Shown piece after piece: positions 46,685 through 56,935 of a stretch of DNA of 64,000 bases. The first letter of the stretch is position 1. The number at the start of each line of letters is the position of its first letter. Below the pieces are notes generated by a model. It did no database searches. It saw nothing but the letters and a program-made list of their open reading frames with translations, and had not been told where the DNA came from. The stretch is taken from assembly GCA_963575645.1 (NCBI GenBank), contig OY754468.1:24204465-24268464 (forward strand), given 5' to 3'. The translations under genes were made by a program, and so were the position numbers. The DNA is from Xanthostigma xanthostigma. Lineage: Eukaryota > Arthropoda > Insecta > Raphidioptera > Raphidiidae.

Positions 46685-47645
46685 AGGCTAGGTTTACATG
46701 AGAGGCGTTAAACGCGCGTTAGCCAAACGCGCGTTTACAATTTCAATACAATTGCATATAACTGTACATATGATAACGCGCGTTGGTGGGCGACGCGCGT
46801 TCAACGCCACGATAACGCAAATACCCTGTCTACGCGCGTTTAGATCATGTCTAACTAAACATTGATTAGCATTGATTTGTTCAGTTGCAACGCGCGATTT
46901 GAGGCGGTAGGTTCCTGCTGTCCAATATTTTCGATTATTTTTTCTAAAAAGTTTTCTTTAAAATAAATATTATTAGCTCCAACTAGTTATCAAAAGATTG
47001 AATTGGCATCCTAAAGTAGTTGAAAAATTTAGGTTCATAATTCTTGAGAGTCGGATAAAGTGTAATGTACAAGCTTGAGGTAAGTCTATTTTGTAAAATA
47101 GAATGAACCCAATATTTTCGACTTTTTCTATGACGCTGTCTTCTTGCAACGTCCATCTTCTACAGAATACGACACTCGACTAGCGTATAAACTATAAAAT
47201 AAACGCGCTCTTCTCTTAACGCATAAAATCGGTAACCATGTGAACAGTGGTATAAATGTCAACGCGCGTGCGCTTCGAGCCAAGCGCGCGTTTACAGATT
47301 TTGGTTAGAACGCGCGTTGCGCAGGCGTTAGCCGCGCGCTTCAAGATACATGAGCAGCCATTTTGTCGTACATTCGAACGCGCGTTTTCGTAAGAAGTGG
47401 ACGCACGTTGACGAAAATGAAGAACGATCATTTTGATACGGATTTCTTTATCGATTAAATCCAAAAGCGACCAACTATTTGGGATATGGAAAGTCCATTT
47501 CCGAACTGAGTGAGCTATAAGTATACAGTATACTGACTCTACTAACGCTCGTCGAGAGCCTGCAAAGCGCGGTGTATGTATGCTACCAACGCGCGTCAAA
47601 CGCAACGCCGAGCGCTTAATGTATACTCGCTCTAAACAGCGAACT
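46685..47645. repeat. Degenerate relative(s) of the AACGCGCGTT element
   Basis: Begins with a second head (AGGCTAGGTTTACATGAGAG) and ACGCGCGTT words up to about 46840. After an unrelated middle, ACGCGCGT/GCGCGC words return at 47200-47400 and 47585-47640. Probably an expanded older copy carrying foreign filler. The 144-codon minus frame (47216-47650) is arginine-rich only because of the repeated GCG words. Confidence 0.55.
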
Positions 47646-47646
47646 A

Positions 47647-47946
47647 CCATATTTTTCGGACAAAAAGACGCACCTTTTTACATAGAAAAATGAACACAAA
47701 TTTTGGGTGCGTCTTATGATCCGAAGTATCGGGTCTAAATTGAGTGACAACAATAGCTCAGACAAAAGTAATACGAGACATTAACGAGACAAGTGATAGT
47801 ACCGAGATTGAAGATGAACTGAATATTGCTAGTACGAGTTATGGTAACAATAAATAAAAATTATGATCCGAAAGTAACACTAAAATATATTTTTCTAAAA
47901 ATCATCTTATAAATTTGAGGTGCGTCTTATAGTTCGAAAAATACGG
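47647..47946. mobile_element. TA-flanked MITE with CCRTATTTTTCGGAC ends
   Basis: Left CCATATTTTTCGGACAAAAA then GACGCACC; right GGTGCGTCTTATAGTTCGAA then AAATACGG. TA at 47645-47646 and 47947-47948. 300 bp, Tc1/mariner/pogo-like target choice. The target itself is palindromic (GCGAACTAGTTCGC). Confidence 0.8.
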
Positions 47947-48087
47947 TAGTTCGCGGAAGAAAGTTGAACTGAAATCTTTGATTAACGTCTGAATAGAACT
48001 CTTCAAATGAATAAAATTGTCGACCAATTTTTCTCAGACCATATATATTGACAAAAAATAATAAAAATACAAATCAATAAAACACAG

Positions 48088-48124
48088 GATGACGTTTCGA
48101 TCCGGATTTGGACTTCTTCAGAAA
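48088..48124 (-). ncRNA. Hammerhead-like core, left arm
   Basis: Minus strand: CTGAAGA at 48121-48115, stem II with one bulge, GAAAC at 48098-48094, GTC triplet at 48093-48091. Mirror partner of 48321-48352. Confidence 0.55.
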
Positions 48125-48320
48125 TATCTAAAAAATATAAAAATTAATTAGTATTAAGTTATTTATTAACTAATCGATTGTACGCAAGATTGAAAGTTTG
48201 AAAGATTCAAAAATAAAAAATTTTATTTTTGAATCTTTCAAACTACTTTCAATCTTGCGTACAATCGATTAGCTAATAAATAACTTAATACTAATTAATT
48301 TTTATATTTTTTAGATATTT

Positions 48321-48352
48321 CTGAAGAAGATCCAAATCTGGATCGAAACGTC
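48321..48352 (+). ncRNA. Hammerhead-like core, right arm
   Basis: CTGAAGA 48321-48327; stem II GATCC/GGATC (48329-48333 with 48340-48344), a perfect 5 bp with a 6-nt loop; GAAA 48345-48348; GTC 48350-48352. Only the first stem I pair forms, so it would need partner or dimer help to cleave. Confidence 0.6.
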
Positions 48353-48499
48353 ATCCTGTGTTTAATTGATTTGTATTTTTATTATTTTTTGTCAATATAT
48401 AGATATGGTCTGAGAAAAATTGGTCGACAATTTTATTCATTTGAAAAGTTGAACTGAATTGATAGCTCTTTTAAGTGAACTAAAAGAGTCAAAATTAAG

Positions 48500-48720
48500 G
48501 CAAGTGTTTCGATATGCGATATAAATACTGACAACTTACACCTTATAAGTTATAACTTGATTTCTACTCGGCGGATTTAGTTGCGATTTTCACGATTATG
48601 TAGAATATTTGTTCGTCGGTCAGTGTGTATTTTTTTTCTCGCACTTTGAAAGTTTTTTTTTAACCGAGTCATCAAACGATCATGAGCACCCGCAGGGTTT
48701 TCTAAAAGTCGGCTCCTCTG
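48500..48720 (-). mobile_element. Partial hAT element related to 30118-30455
   Basis: Read on the minus strand, it starts CAGAGGAGCCGACTTTTAGA at 48720, followed by GGGTGCTCATGATCGTTTGA and ACTCGGTTAAAAAAA. It matches 30118-30250 in order with about 20-25 percent differences by eye. The other end was not found. Confidence 0.55.
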
Positions 48721-49222
48721 TAGAGAATAACACCTACGGTTATCATTATTTTTAAAAATTCCCTATAAATTCTGGCAGTTCTTTTATTTTTTAACTAATA
48801 AAATAACAATCACATACAAAATTAACTTAAAAGCTATATACATTATTAATTCTAGTTAACTTATTGATATATAAATAAAATTAATTATTAACTGTTGAAG
48901 CCATTTGTATTCATTTTTCTTTAATTTTTATTTCATGACTTCAATTTGCCGTCATTTAATTATTATCTTTTTTCTCCTCTTAATGGCAACGGTTTAAAAT
49001 CATTTTTATTTTTAATTACGAAATGATTAATAAAGTGATTTTTTTGTAAAAAATAAATATTTGTATCCCATTTATTTAAAATATAAATAAATAATCATAT
49101 TGGTAAAATTATAATTTAGTTATTGTAAAGTAATTGTATTATTGACATCTGTTTGATATTTTGAACGTTTCTGTCAAATTTAATGATTTGCTGGTTTTTA
49201 TTTTACATAATTTTGAATCTTA
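48721..49222. other. Intergenic, no feature seen
   Basis: AT-rich; contains the presumptive 3' flank of the FAS1 gene. Confidence 0.45.
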
Positions 49223-49314
49223 TTAAAATAGTAGAGCATCAATGGCATGTATAACCCCATTCGTCGCAGGAATATTTTGCGTGATTATGTTGACATTGTT
49301 TACTCTGATTCGTC
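49223..49314 (-). CDS. Terminal exon of a fasciclin (FAS1) domain protein
   Basis: A 92-nt exon. The acceptor is a T-rich tract ending TTTGTTTCAG|GACGAATC. The first two bases finish a split codon, followed by RIRVNNVNIITQNIPATNGV and IHAIDALLF, then a stop at 49223-49225. The segment VNN...I...IPATNGVIHAIDALL is the end of a FAS1 domain: the conserved H2-like NGVIHxID box that closes the fold in fasciclin/periostin/midline-fasciclin type cell-adhesion proteins. The rest of the domain must lie in exons upstream (higher coordinates), which I could not identify between here and 64000. The protein ends right after the domain with no GPI-type tail. Confidence 0.75.
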
Positions 49315-49916
49315 CTGAAACAAACAAAAAAAATATATATAAATAATACAATACATTTTCAGCAATTAATTGCATTAATATGATTTTATGTGGGTTCCGC
49401 GAGTGCAAATAATTTGAGTGTAGTAACAAACAAGGAGTAATTCGTTATTTCCTCATTACCAATTACATATACTGGTAAACGGACGGTCGATAAAATCATA
49501 AAAATACACTTTAACACTGACATTGCAACCGTAAATATTGTTAATGAACATGAGAAATGAGAATTGACTATTGTTAATAAACCGTGATTGCCTGAGGCAA
49601 AAATAGAAATTGTCTGCCGAACAATGCAGGTGGGAGTTTATATTTTGTGTTCACTGTTCAAGACTCATAATGCAAAATCTCTAGTGTAAAATTTTTGATA
49701 ATTTCTCTATATATACTTATTATTTGCGACCCGGCCCGGTTTCACCCAGGTGCGACAGATAGATTTTGTGTTATCGGAAAATTCTGCAAATTCGGTTATA
49801 GCACAGAACTGTCTGAACTAATAGCTTTGAGTCTATGAAAACGACTACAACGCAGAAATGTCTGAAATAATATAGCTTTGAGCAAATTCTATCTGATGAT
49901 ATCTAATAATTGTATA
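49315..49916. other. Probable intron or flank of the FAS1 gene
   Basis: No further exon could be recognised. AT-rich. Confidence 0.4.
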
Positions 49917-50805
49917 TGTTACGGTCAACGTCCGGAATACGGGCAATGTCGACAATGCCCAAGCCACATCGGGCAATGTCCGAAATCGGACAAGGTTCAA
50001 AAAATAGATTTTTTATAAACATGAAACGCTGACATTTTATTGTATCTTTATCATGATAAGTTATAATTAACGCTTTATGGAACTTTTATTACTGATATCA
50101 ACTATTGAAGAATATATTTTCAGCTTTCTATTACAATAATTTATTGATGATTGAAAAACACGTATAATTTATTTATTATTTATATGATATGAGCAATAAA
50201 GAATACATCTCAATACATTAAATTTCAGAACTCACATTTATTCCAGCACTAAAAATAAAATCAAAACTACGGATAATTTATTTTCACACATTTTATTTTT
50301 TTTAATAAATGAAAATATGTTTATTGCTCTCCTAAGCTGATCTACTCATAATCTTCTTATTACTCAAATACAAAAACCTTCCATTTATTACAAAATTCGG
50401 CTTTCTAAGACGGTTGGTAAGTTCTAGCGTTTTCTTTTTTAGAATTCTCGTAATAGTCGGTCGTTTTTCGGTGAGTTTAAATTGTATTTCATTCAAGTGC
50501 TTACAAAATATTTTGTTCAAATTTGAGTTATTCAAGACACTATTTGAAAGCTGAAAAATATATTCTTCAATAGTTGATATCAGTGATAAAAATTTCATAA
50601 AGCGTTAATGATAACTTATCATAATAAAGATACAATCAAATGTCAGCGTTTCATGTTTATAATACCTAAAACATCTACTTTTTTAACCTTGTCCGATTTC
50701 GGACATTGCCCGATGTGGCTTGGGCATTGTCGACATTGACCGGTCAATGTCGACATTGCCCGGACATTGTCGACATTGCCCGTATTTTGGACATTGACCG
50801 TAACA
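49917..50805. mobile_element. DNA transposon with long TIRs and 4-bp TATA duplication
   Basis: Starts TGTTACGGTCAACGTCC and ends GGACATTGACCGTAACA, with TATA on both sides (49913-49916, 50806-50809). The TIRs extend about 210 bp (49917-50130 with 50543-50805; the right TIR is lengthened by an extra GACCGGTC palindromic block). The terminal TIR is built of GGGCAATGTCGACAATG-like words. The TGT start, 4-bp duplication and long TIRs recall the Ginger/TDD integrase-type transposons. A 9-nt-phase clean 88-codon frame lies inside. Confidence 0.65.
50332..50598 (-). CDS. 88-aa frame inside the TATA-flanked transposon
   Basis: Begins in the right TIR and reads MKFLSLISTIEEYIFQLSNS, then TEKRPTITRILKKKTLELT and NRLRKPNFVINGRFLYLSNK, ending at 50332. 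The final NFVINGRFLYLS resembles the short beta-strand stretch just before the zinc-binding region of integrases (xFxIxxGxLYY), but no HHCC or DDE residues follow. It could be the truncated first part of a Ginger-type transposase; function is not assigned. Confidence 0.3.
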   Translation of the reverse strand: MKFLSLISTIEEYIFQLSNSVLNNSNLNKIFCKHLNEIQFKLTEKRPTITRILKKKTLELTNRLRKPNFVINGRFLYLSNKKIMSRSA

Positions 50806-50809
50806 TATA

Positions 50810-51201
50810 TACAAAGTAATTTTAAAGGGCATTAAGCTTCGACTTTTTTTGTTGTTGCTGTTGGCTCAACTTCAGATAAATATTGATGATCTATCGATTA
50901 TTATCGAAGAAATTAAATATGGCGCCGACACCAAAAAAAGAAAGTTGTCTGTCAATTTTTAAATAGATAGGTAATATTGGTTGTTAGATATAGGTACTCA
51001 AACTAACAAATCATAACTATACTCTGGTTCGAAAATAATAGCAAGGGAGTCATTATTATAGTTCGCATAATAATTGAGCGGCGAAGCGATGAAACAATGT
51101 AATGTATACCCGCCCCACGCATTAAAATGAACTGCTTATATTCTTGTGCATATAATTGACTATTATTATTTTCGAATCGTATTACACTTTCGATAGATAC
51201 G
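50810..51201. other. Intergenic
   Basis: No gene or repeat ends; a GC-richer patch lies near 51078-51115. Confidence 0.45.
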
Positions 51202-51344
51202 CAGTAGCGTATTTTAAGATTTGGCGCCCTGGGATTGTAAGGTTTTCCGCCCCAAAAATTAATGAGAAAAAAGTAAACATCAATTATGAAAAAAATCCAG
51301 CACCGGGCCACGGCCCTTTTGGCTCTTGGGTAAATACGCCACTG
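51202..51344. mobile_element. hAT MITE, 143 bp
   Basis: Ends CAGTAGCGTATTTT and AAATACGCCACTG; flanking octamers TAGATACG and TAGATATG match at 7 of 8. Subterminal GGCGCCCTGGG and GGGCCACGGCCC. Frames across it are shadows. Confidence 0.85.
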
Positions 51345-51444
51345 TAGATATGACTTATACACTCCTTGAAATAAAAATAAAAGTAACCATGAAGACGCAG
51401 TGACAGATTGGCTATATTTGCTTCCCCACGCTAACTGAAAAATT

Positions 51445-51556
51445 GTGTTTCTTAAAAACGGCTGATTTGATTTTTATGAAACTGAGTAATAAAATAAACT
51501 AAAGTGAAAATAAGGTTCTAATTAAAATGCGAATGAAACCGCGGGTAAGGGCTAGT
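51445..51556 (-). mobile_element. Short RTE-like fragment
   Basis: On the minus strand it starts ACTAGCCCTTACCCGCGGTT and includes ATAAAAATCAAATCAGCCGT. Matches the short-end layout of RTE-type insect LINE/SINE pieces. Confidence 0.45.
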
Positions 51557-52473
51557 TCGTTATTAAACTAGAAATAAAAAGTCGAATACATTTGACATAA
51601 ATCAGCATCAATCAGCATTAATATATTGTCATCTACTTCCTATAGACGCTAATGTCCTCAGTTGTCGAGCGTCCATAACCATATAATCTATACTTCATTC
51701 TCGATTCGTTTTAAGTAACACTTGATGATAAAACACATGTTGAATGTATTGTCGGTACATTGTAAATTGTGTTTTGAAACTGGATCACGTACATAAAGTT
51801 CACACATACAATTGGTATAATAACGTATAAAAGCTGATCTCGGTCAACTGTGAACGTTTAGGTATATATTCAAGGATTTTAAATGCTACTTGCACCTTTT
51901 AACCTGCAGTAATAATAAAAATGCATAAGCACTTCGTTATTAATAAACGAAATTAATGAATTAATATTAAAACGTGTCCCATAACTTTTCTATAGAACTG
52001 TCACAACTTCTAAGAAATCAAATTGTATTTGTACTCTCTAGATATAAGTTGATTAAAAAATTGAGAGGGACGCAAACGTTGGAATATTATATTTAATTTC
52101 GGCTGAATTAAAGACTCTTCTTTCCCACTTACGAGAAGAAAAAAAGTTGTGGTACCGATTTGAATGTGTTAATTCGCACACATTCTGATGAAACATACAT
52201 CGTTCTCTTACTTTTAATAAGGGGAAGTGCACAATATTTGTTTCATCACGATGTGTATGAATTAACACAGGTAAAATCGATTCAGTAGAAATCCATATAA
52301 TGACAAAAGAATCTCAATAAAGTTTATACTTAAAAATTTAATAAATTACGGTGGATATTCGACCATTTGACGACCACTACTATTAATAAATTATTGAAGA
52401 ATAACAATATTTAATGATTTATGATCATTTCATTTCAAGTCAGGATTCCGTAGAAACTAGGAACCCTTATATA
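51557..52473. other. Intergenic, no gene recognised
   Basis: The 71-codon minus frame (52053-52268) shows no domain and lacks supporting splice sites. Otherwise AT-rich. Confidence 0.4.
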
Positions 52474-53974
52474 TTAGTCATGACTGCATTAATTGTTATT
52501 TCTATTAAATTATCGTGGTAATCTTGAGAATTTCTATTTTATTTTGATTTATTTTTATTTTACTTGGCTTTTTTAATAATAAAAAGCTCTTATAAATCAT
52601 TATTTTAATTTTTTTGTACAAAAATAAAACAAAAAAAACAACTCCATCTGTTTGGAAACATTTCATTCAAAAATTGTCTGATTGGTATGACGTATGCGCG
52701 TTGGTAAATCAGTGACCCAATGTCTTTAGGTTTAAAACGAATAGGCGGAGATATTTATTCTCGCACCATATTTAAGTATTTTTGGGAATTTAATGTCCCA
52801 TTAATAAAAAAAGTCCGATTATGTTGTAATCATTTGAATATTTTCTTCGGTAGTATACACATTCATTTTGCAAAAAATATTGTCTGTCAAATTGAAAAAC
52901 AAGATTTCAAGGCTCACTCTGATCCAGTCATTTTTCCCAATGTTAATTTCCCTATGTGCACTTTACGTGTTTACATACTGTATACTGATTTTTTCACTGT
53001 AAAATGCTTTGCTAATTGAACAGACCTCGTATTTCTTAAAAAATAAACGAAATCTCTATATTGGTCTCCGAAAATGTGGAACTTCTATAGAAAGTACGAT
53101 TAATTAAATGTCAGTAAATCACGATGTAAATTTTACAATATTGATCTGCTATATTCAATATATAATGATAGCATTTTAATATATTACGTAATAAAAATTA
53201 AATAAATTACAGAGACCTTATAAAAAACACACAGACGCGCGATCGCTTCAAAACCCTCAAGCTATAATTTTGTATATTATACTCTTACATGAACCCAAAG
53301 GTAAAAGCATTAAAAGTCATTGACTTGTTGACAAGAAACCGCAGTGCACCAGGTGCTTTGCTCCAGGTGCAGACATGCGTTGAAGCATTACTGGCCCTGA
53401 TTCAGAACAATTCTGCTCTCATCAGAGAGTGCGGACTTTTGTAATACATTTTTTACTTATACAGTATGTAAACACGTAAGGTGCACATAGGGAAATTAAC
53501 ATTGGGAAAAAATGACTGGATCACAGTGAGCCTTGTAAATCTTGTTTTTCAATTTGACAGATAATATTCTTTTGCAAAATGAATGTATATACTACCGAAG
53601 AAAATATTCAAATGATTACAACATGATCGGACTTTTTTTATTAATGGGACATTAAATTCCCAAAAATACTTAAATATGGTGCGAGATCAAATATCTCCGC
53701 CTATTCGTGTTGGACCTAAAGACATTGGGTCACTGACTTACCAACGCGCATACGTCATACCAGTCAGACAATTTTTGAATGAAATGTTTCCAAACAGATG
53801 GAGTTGTTTTTTTGTTTTCTTTTTTTTGTACAAAAAAATTAAAATAATGATTTATAAGAGCTTTTTATTATTAAAAAAAGCCAAGTAAAATAAAAATAAA
53901 TCAAAATAAAATAGAAATCGTCAAGATTACCACGATAATTCAATAGAAATAACAATTAATTCAGTCATGGCTAA
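52474..53974. mobile_element. 1.5-kb element with ~510-bp terminal inverted repeats
   Basis: Arms 52474-52985 and 53462-53974 are nearly identical inverted copies. The ends are GTCATGACTGCATTAATTG and complement, with TA just outside. Internal blocks include TTTCCAAACAGATGGAGTTG and GTAAACACGTAAGGTGCACA. The ~470-bp centre contains no transposase. A third partial copy of the inner arm end lies just outside at about 53976-54045 (TTTCCCAATGCTAATTTCC, TACGTGTTTACATACTGTAT), suggesting template switching. The 99- and 70-codon frames are mirror shadows of the arms. Confidence 0.8.
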
Positions 53975-54094
53975 CTCTGATCCAAGTATTTTTTCCCAAT
54001 GCTAATTTCCATATGTGCACCTTACGTGTTTACATACTGTATATTATAAAGAATATTATATTATGTGTAGATGTGCTATACTGCATAAACCGAC

Positions 54095-54190
54095 TTAGTA
54101 GGCCGCGCAAAAATGTCACATTGTTCGTAACGCCAACTCACAGAGTAGTCCCTTCGCGAAATTCGCAATTCACACCAAAAGAAATAGCAA
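54095..54190 (+). repeat. Dispersed-repeat block
   Basis: GGCCGCGCAAAAATGTCACA, then CCTTCGCGAAATTCGCAATT. Related to 32574-32650. Function unknown; likely a LINE or SINE fragment. Confidence 0.4.
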
Positions 54191-54294
54191 TTAAAAAAAT
54201 TGAAAATATTAATTAGCACCCCAAACAAGCTCTTGTTAGTTTTGAAAAAAAGAGAGACAGATGTCTGGTATAGTTAATTGTAAAAAAAAAAATA

Positions 54295-54375
54295 ATAATG
54301 GCATCGACCACCGGTTCGAACGTACGACCTTTAACTTACGAGGCAGCTGTTCTACCTCGCCACCACCTTAACTTA
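54295..54375 (-). mobile_element. tRNA-like SINE head, decayed
   Basis: On the minus strand: GTGGTGGCGAGGTAGAACAG (A-box-like), then GTACGTTCGAACCGGTGGTC with B box CGTTCGAAC at Pol III spacing. The flanking sequence does not form an acceptor stem, so it is SINE- or pseudo-tRNA-derived. Confidence 0.55.
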
Positions 54376-54402
54376 ATGTTCTGCAGCCGGTTTTTATAGT
54401 AT

Positions 54403-54592
54403 ACTAGCTGTAACCCGCGTCTTCGTCCGCGTGGAATTTATGTTTGCTCAGTTCACAGGGTATACGAAAAGATTTCCCTAAGTTACTCTTTATGACATGA
54501 GCTCTCTGCCAGTGAAAGTCCCGTCAAAATGAGTCCAGTCATTTCGGAGATTAGCAGACAGACAAAAACTTCAAAAATTGTTTTTTGTTATA
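54403..54592 (+). mobile_element. RTE-like 3' fragment
   Basis: Starts ACTAGCTGTAACCCGCGTCT and continues TCGTCCGCGTGGAATTTATG, ending in GCAGACAGACAAAAACTTCA. Classic layout of insect RTE-derived short repeats. Confidence 0.6.
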
Positions 54593-54758
54593 AGCACCGT
54601 ATATTATACTACCTATATCATATGCATTTACTACCTAAAAAGCTGTTATTTTGACAATACAAACACACTTCAATTTTATTTATATGTTACATTTTCAATT
54701 TCAATTTACCCTACCATGCCTAAAGAAATTTTACTTCAAATAATAGGAAAGTATATTA

Positions 54759-55075
54759 CAGCAGAGCTTCTTTAAGTCGAACCTTGATAAATCGAAAACC
54801 TCTAAAACTCAAAAAAATGTTTTGTTCTCTTTCGTTCAAGCCCCAAAACTTCCATTACTCAAAATCTCAACCCTCTATATAGATCGAAATAATCAGTGAG
54901 TCCCTACAAGCCATTTCAGTACATATTTTCCCTCCATAACACGAAAAAATAAATTGGACCAGTCGAATAATTCCCTTCAAAACCCGCCTAACTCGAAATA
55001 CTTTATAATTCGAAAACTCTATAACTCGAATTTTTTAGCGTCTCCATTAAAGTTCGACTTACAGAGGTTCTACTG
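54759..55075. mobile_element. pogo/Tigger-type MITE
   Basis: Left CAGCAGAGCTTCTTTAAGTC, right GACTTACAGAGGTTCTACTG, with TA on both sides (54757-54758, 55076-55077). Dense subterminal TCGAAA/ACTCGAA motifs, as expected of Tigger ends. 317 bp. Confidence 0.75.
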
Positions 55076-55108
55076 TATTTAATATTTCGTTTGATTAACC
55101 GAGCCAAG

Positions 55109-55385
55109 CAGGGCCGTACCTAGGATTTTTGTAAGAGGGGGGTTTTAATAAGTTATAAGTATACCATCAGATAACATATGATGGTATTACTGATAACTGA
55201 ATTATCTAAATGTCGCTATAGTAGTTTGAACTTTGAACATACAAACTGACAGAGCCAGTGTAAATATACGTAATTGTTGGCATACTTTCTCACTTGCATC
55301 TTTTATTAGAAAAATTATATATAGCTTTGGAGTTTCATGGGGGGGGGGGTTAACCCCTCTAACCTCCCCCCTGGGTACGGCCCTG
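55109..55385. mobile_element. hAT MITE, 277 bp
   Basis: Ends CAGGGCCGTACCTAGG and GGGTACGGCCCTG; flanking octamers GAGCCAAG and GAGCCAGG match at 7 of 8; opposing G-rich and C-rich tracts inside. Confidence 0.85.
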
Positions 55386-55620
55386 GAGCCAGGTACCCGA
55401 TTCCTTAAGGATCGAGGTTATTGTTATTATTTCATTGTGGTATTAAAACGTTGTTCTGAACGGAAGAATACATCAATATATAACAACCTGAAGAATGAAG
55501 ATATGCACACATTTGTGACATACTTTCACTTTTAATATTGTACACAATCAGATGATCGGTCCCTGCGGTAGATTTATATGCAGTAACCGCGAGTCGCCCT
55601 CGGGGCACGTCTTCATTTTT

Positions 55621-56315
55621 TTATAATTTCATCTCACTTATATACGCGGGCCAACCAACAATTGAACAAAGCGACCGGTCCAGTTTTTTAACTATACCAA
55701 AATTAACACTCTCCAACTTATATGAAATACGTGTTTCTCTTTTGTTCCAATTGTGTTTAAAATACGTTTTTTGAAGATCTGTTACTCGTGGGTAGTTACG
55801 GGCATGCATAGCCTCAGGAACCAATCCTCTGACGTTAGTTCCGTATTTTTCCTTTGAACGGATCTTAGCATGTCGATAGGGGAGCGGGGGGCTAGTTGTA
55901 ACAATTTTTTGTTTCTTGGCTATGGAAGCTTATTTGTTGGGTACCTATTTAGGAAATGCAGGAGTACTGTTCGAATGGTCTATTATTCAACTATCAAAGT
56001 AAACAAATGCTAAATGTATTTGAATAAATCAACAAGTGCTGAACAATTTGAAATCAACAATAATCAATTTTGTACAAACAAAAAAAAGTCCATTACCTAG
56101 TCTTATCGGAGCGCCTGCACAACACCGCCTCCTGTGCCGTCTAGCGGGATACTGATCGCGCTCATATAATAGAATAGGTATTAAATAGTAGGTTAAGTTG
56201 AAAAACAAATGAATATTCTTTTATTAACTAGGTAAAAAATGCTTGTTACTACTTGCCCCTGTTACCTACAACTAGCACCCCGCTCCCCTACTCTGGCTTA
56301 TAGTTCGATTTCTAT
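55621..56315 (-). pseudogene. Exon-like frame interrupted by a TA-flanked MITE
   Basis: The minus frame from 55878 down to 55621 reads KIRSKEKYGTNVRGLVPEA, then YPRVTDLQKTYFKHNWNKR and LESVNFGIVKKLDRSLC, then SIVGWPAY before a stop. Ignoring the MITE at 55879-56288 and one TA, the frame continues on its far side (KSNYKPEYR) back to a TAG at about 56313, which could equally be an acceptor. A donor-like AA|GTGAGA lies at the 3' end (about 55636). Codon use and residue mix look coding, but I do not recognise the protein. Either a cellular exon broken by a MITE, or part of a larger mobile element. Confidence 0.3.
55879..56288. mobile_element. TA-flanked MITE with GGGGAGCGGGG ends
   Basis: GGGGAGCGGGGGGCTAGTTG at the left faces CAACTAGCACCCCGCTCCCC at the right, with TA at 55877-55878 and 56289-56290. 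410 bp, no transposase; Tc1/mariner-like target choice. Confidence 0.8.
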
Positions 56316-56935
56316 CTATCAGAGATCTATCATTCGTAAGTTCCAAATGTGTGAGACTTTCGCGGGTTATAGAAGTGGAACTTCTTATGTTCTAGCATTG
56401 GTTTACGATATTATTAGTTCCAGTTTAGGAAATGGTTATGTGGAATTTGTTACTGTGGCTAGAGAAAATGCTACGTAAACACACAGTATGTGCATGCGTG
56501 TAGATTGCGTATGAGAGAGTCGAAACGATTCTCCCACTCTTTTTTTTTTCAACTGCCGGTTGAAGTCGTAGAAGGGGAAGCGTTTCTCATTTCGTCTGAT
56601 CCAGACCAATTAGTCCAATCGCGCCTAAAAAAGTTTGACTTAAAAAACGGCCACAGTATGAGTATTTGTTCGTTACCGAATCAATTCGGTGTTTTACACT
56701 ATGAAGCATATTTACTATTTAAAAGAGAGAAAAACAAAGCACATTTCCATTTTTAACTGGCCCTTGTATGAGATTTTAGGACGTAATTGAGAAGTTATAT
56801 ATTATGATTGTTAAGTTAGTTATAAATTACGATCAAATCTTCGTCTAATTACACAACTCTGAATTTCCGTTGTAAACTTTTCCGCTAGGAAATACAAAAC
56901 AAGCATACATAATCACATAAATCACTGACCACATT
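56316..56935. other. Intergenic with small frames
   Basis: The plus frames 56239-56478 and 56490-56756 are unsupported. The second overlaps the dispersed word CGCGCCTAAAAAAGTTTGAC (56626-56645), seen in related form at 24288, 32635 and 45716. Confidence 0.4.

Larger units (their letters stand above)
47955..48460. mobile_element. Penelope-like termini as a ~500-bp inverted repeat
   Basis: 47970-48220 and 48225-48445 are nearly exact reverse complements. From outside in they carry AAAATTGTCGACCAATTTTT, the hammerhead core, and an inner AACTTTCAATCTTGCGTACA-like stretch. The same outer words precede the intact element at 61790-61930. No RT remains: two terminal repeats joined head to head with everything between deleted. 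Confidence 0.8.

Noticed and set aside
47216..47650. 144-codon arginine-rich minus frame as a gene
   Set aside because: Its Arg/Ala content comes from repeated CGCGCGTT words of the palindromic repeat; no start context, domain or splice support.
52720..53019. 99-codon plus frame as a gene
   Set aside because: It lies in one arm of a 510-bp inverted repeat and has a mirror partner in the other arm.
49223..55878. 55.6-kb exon-like frame joined to the FAS1 exon as one gene
   Set aside because: Splice phase happens to fit, but the peptide before the junction does not look like the preceding part of a FAS1 domain.
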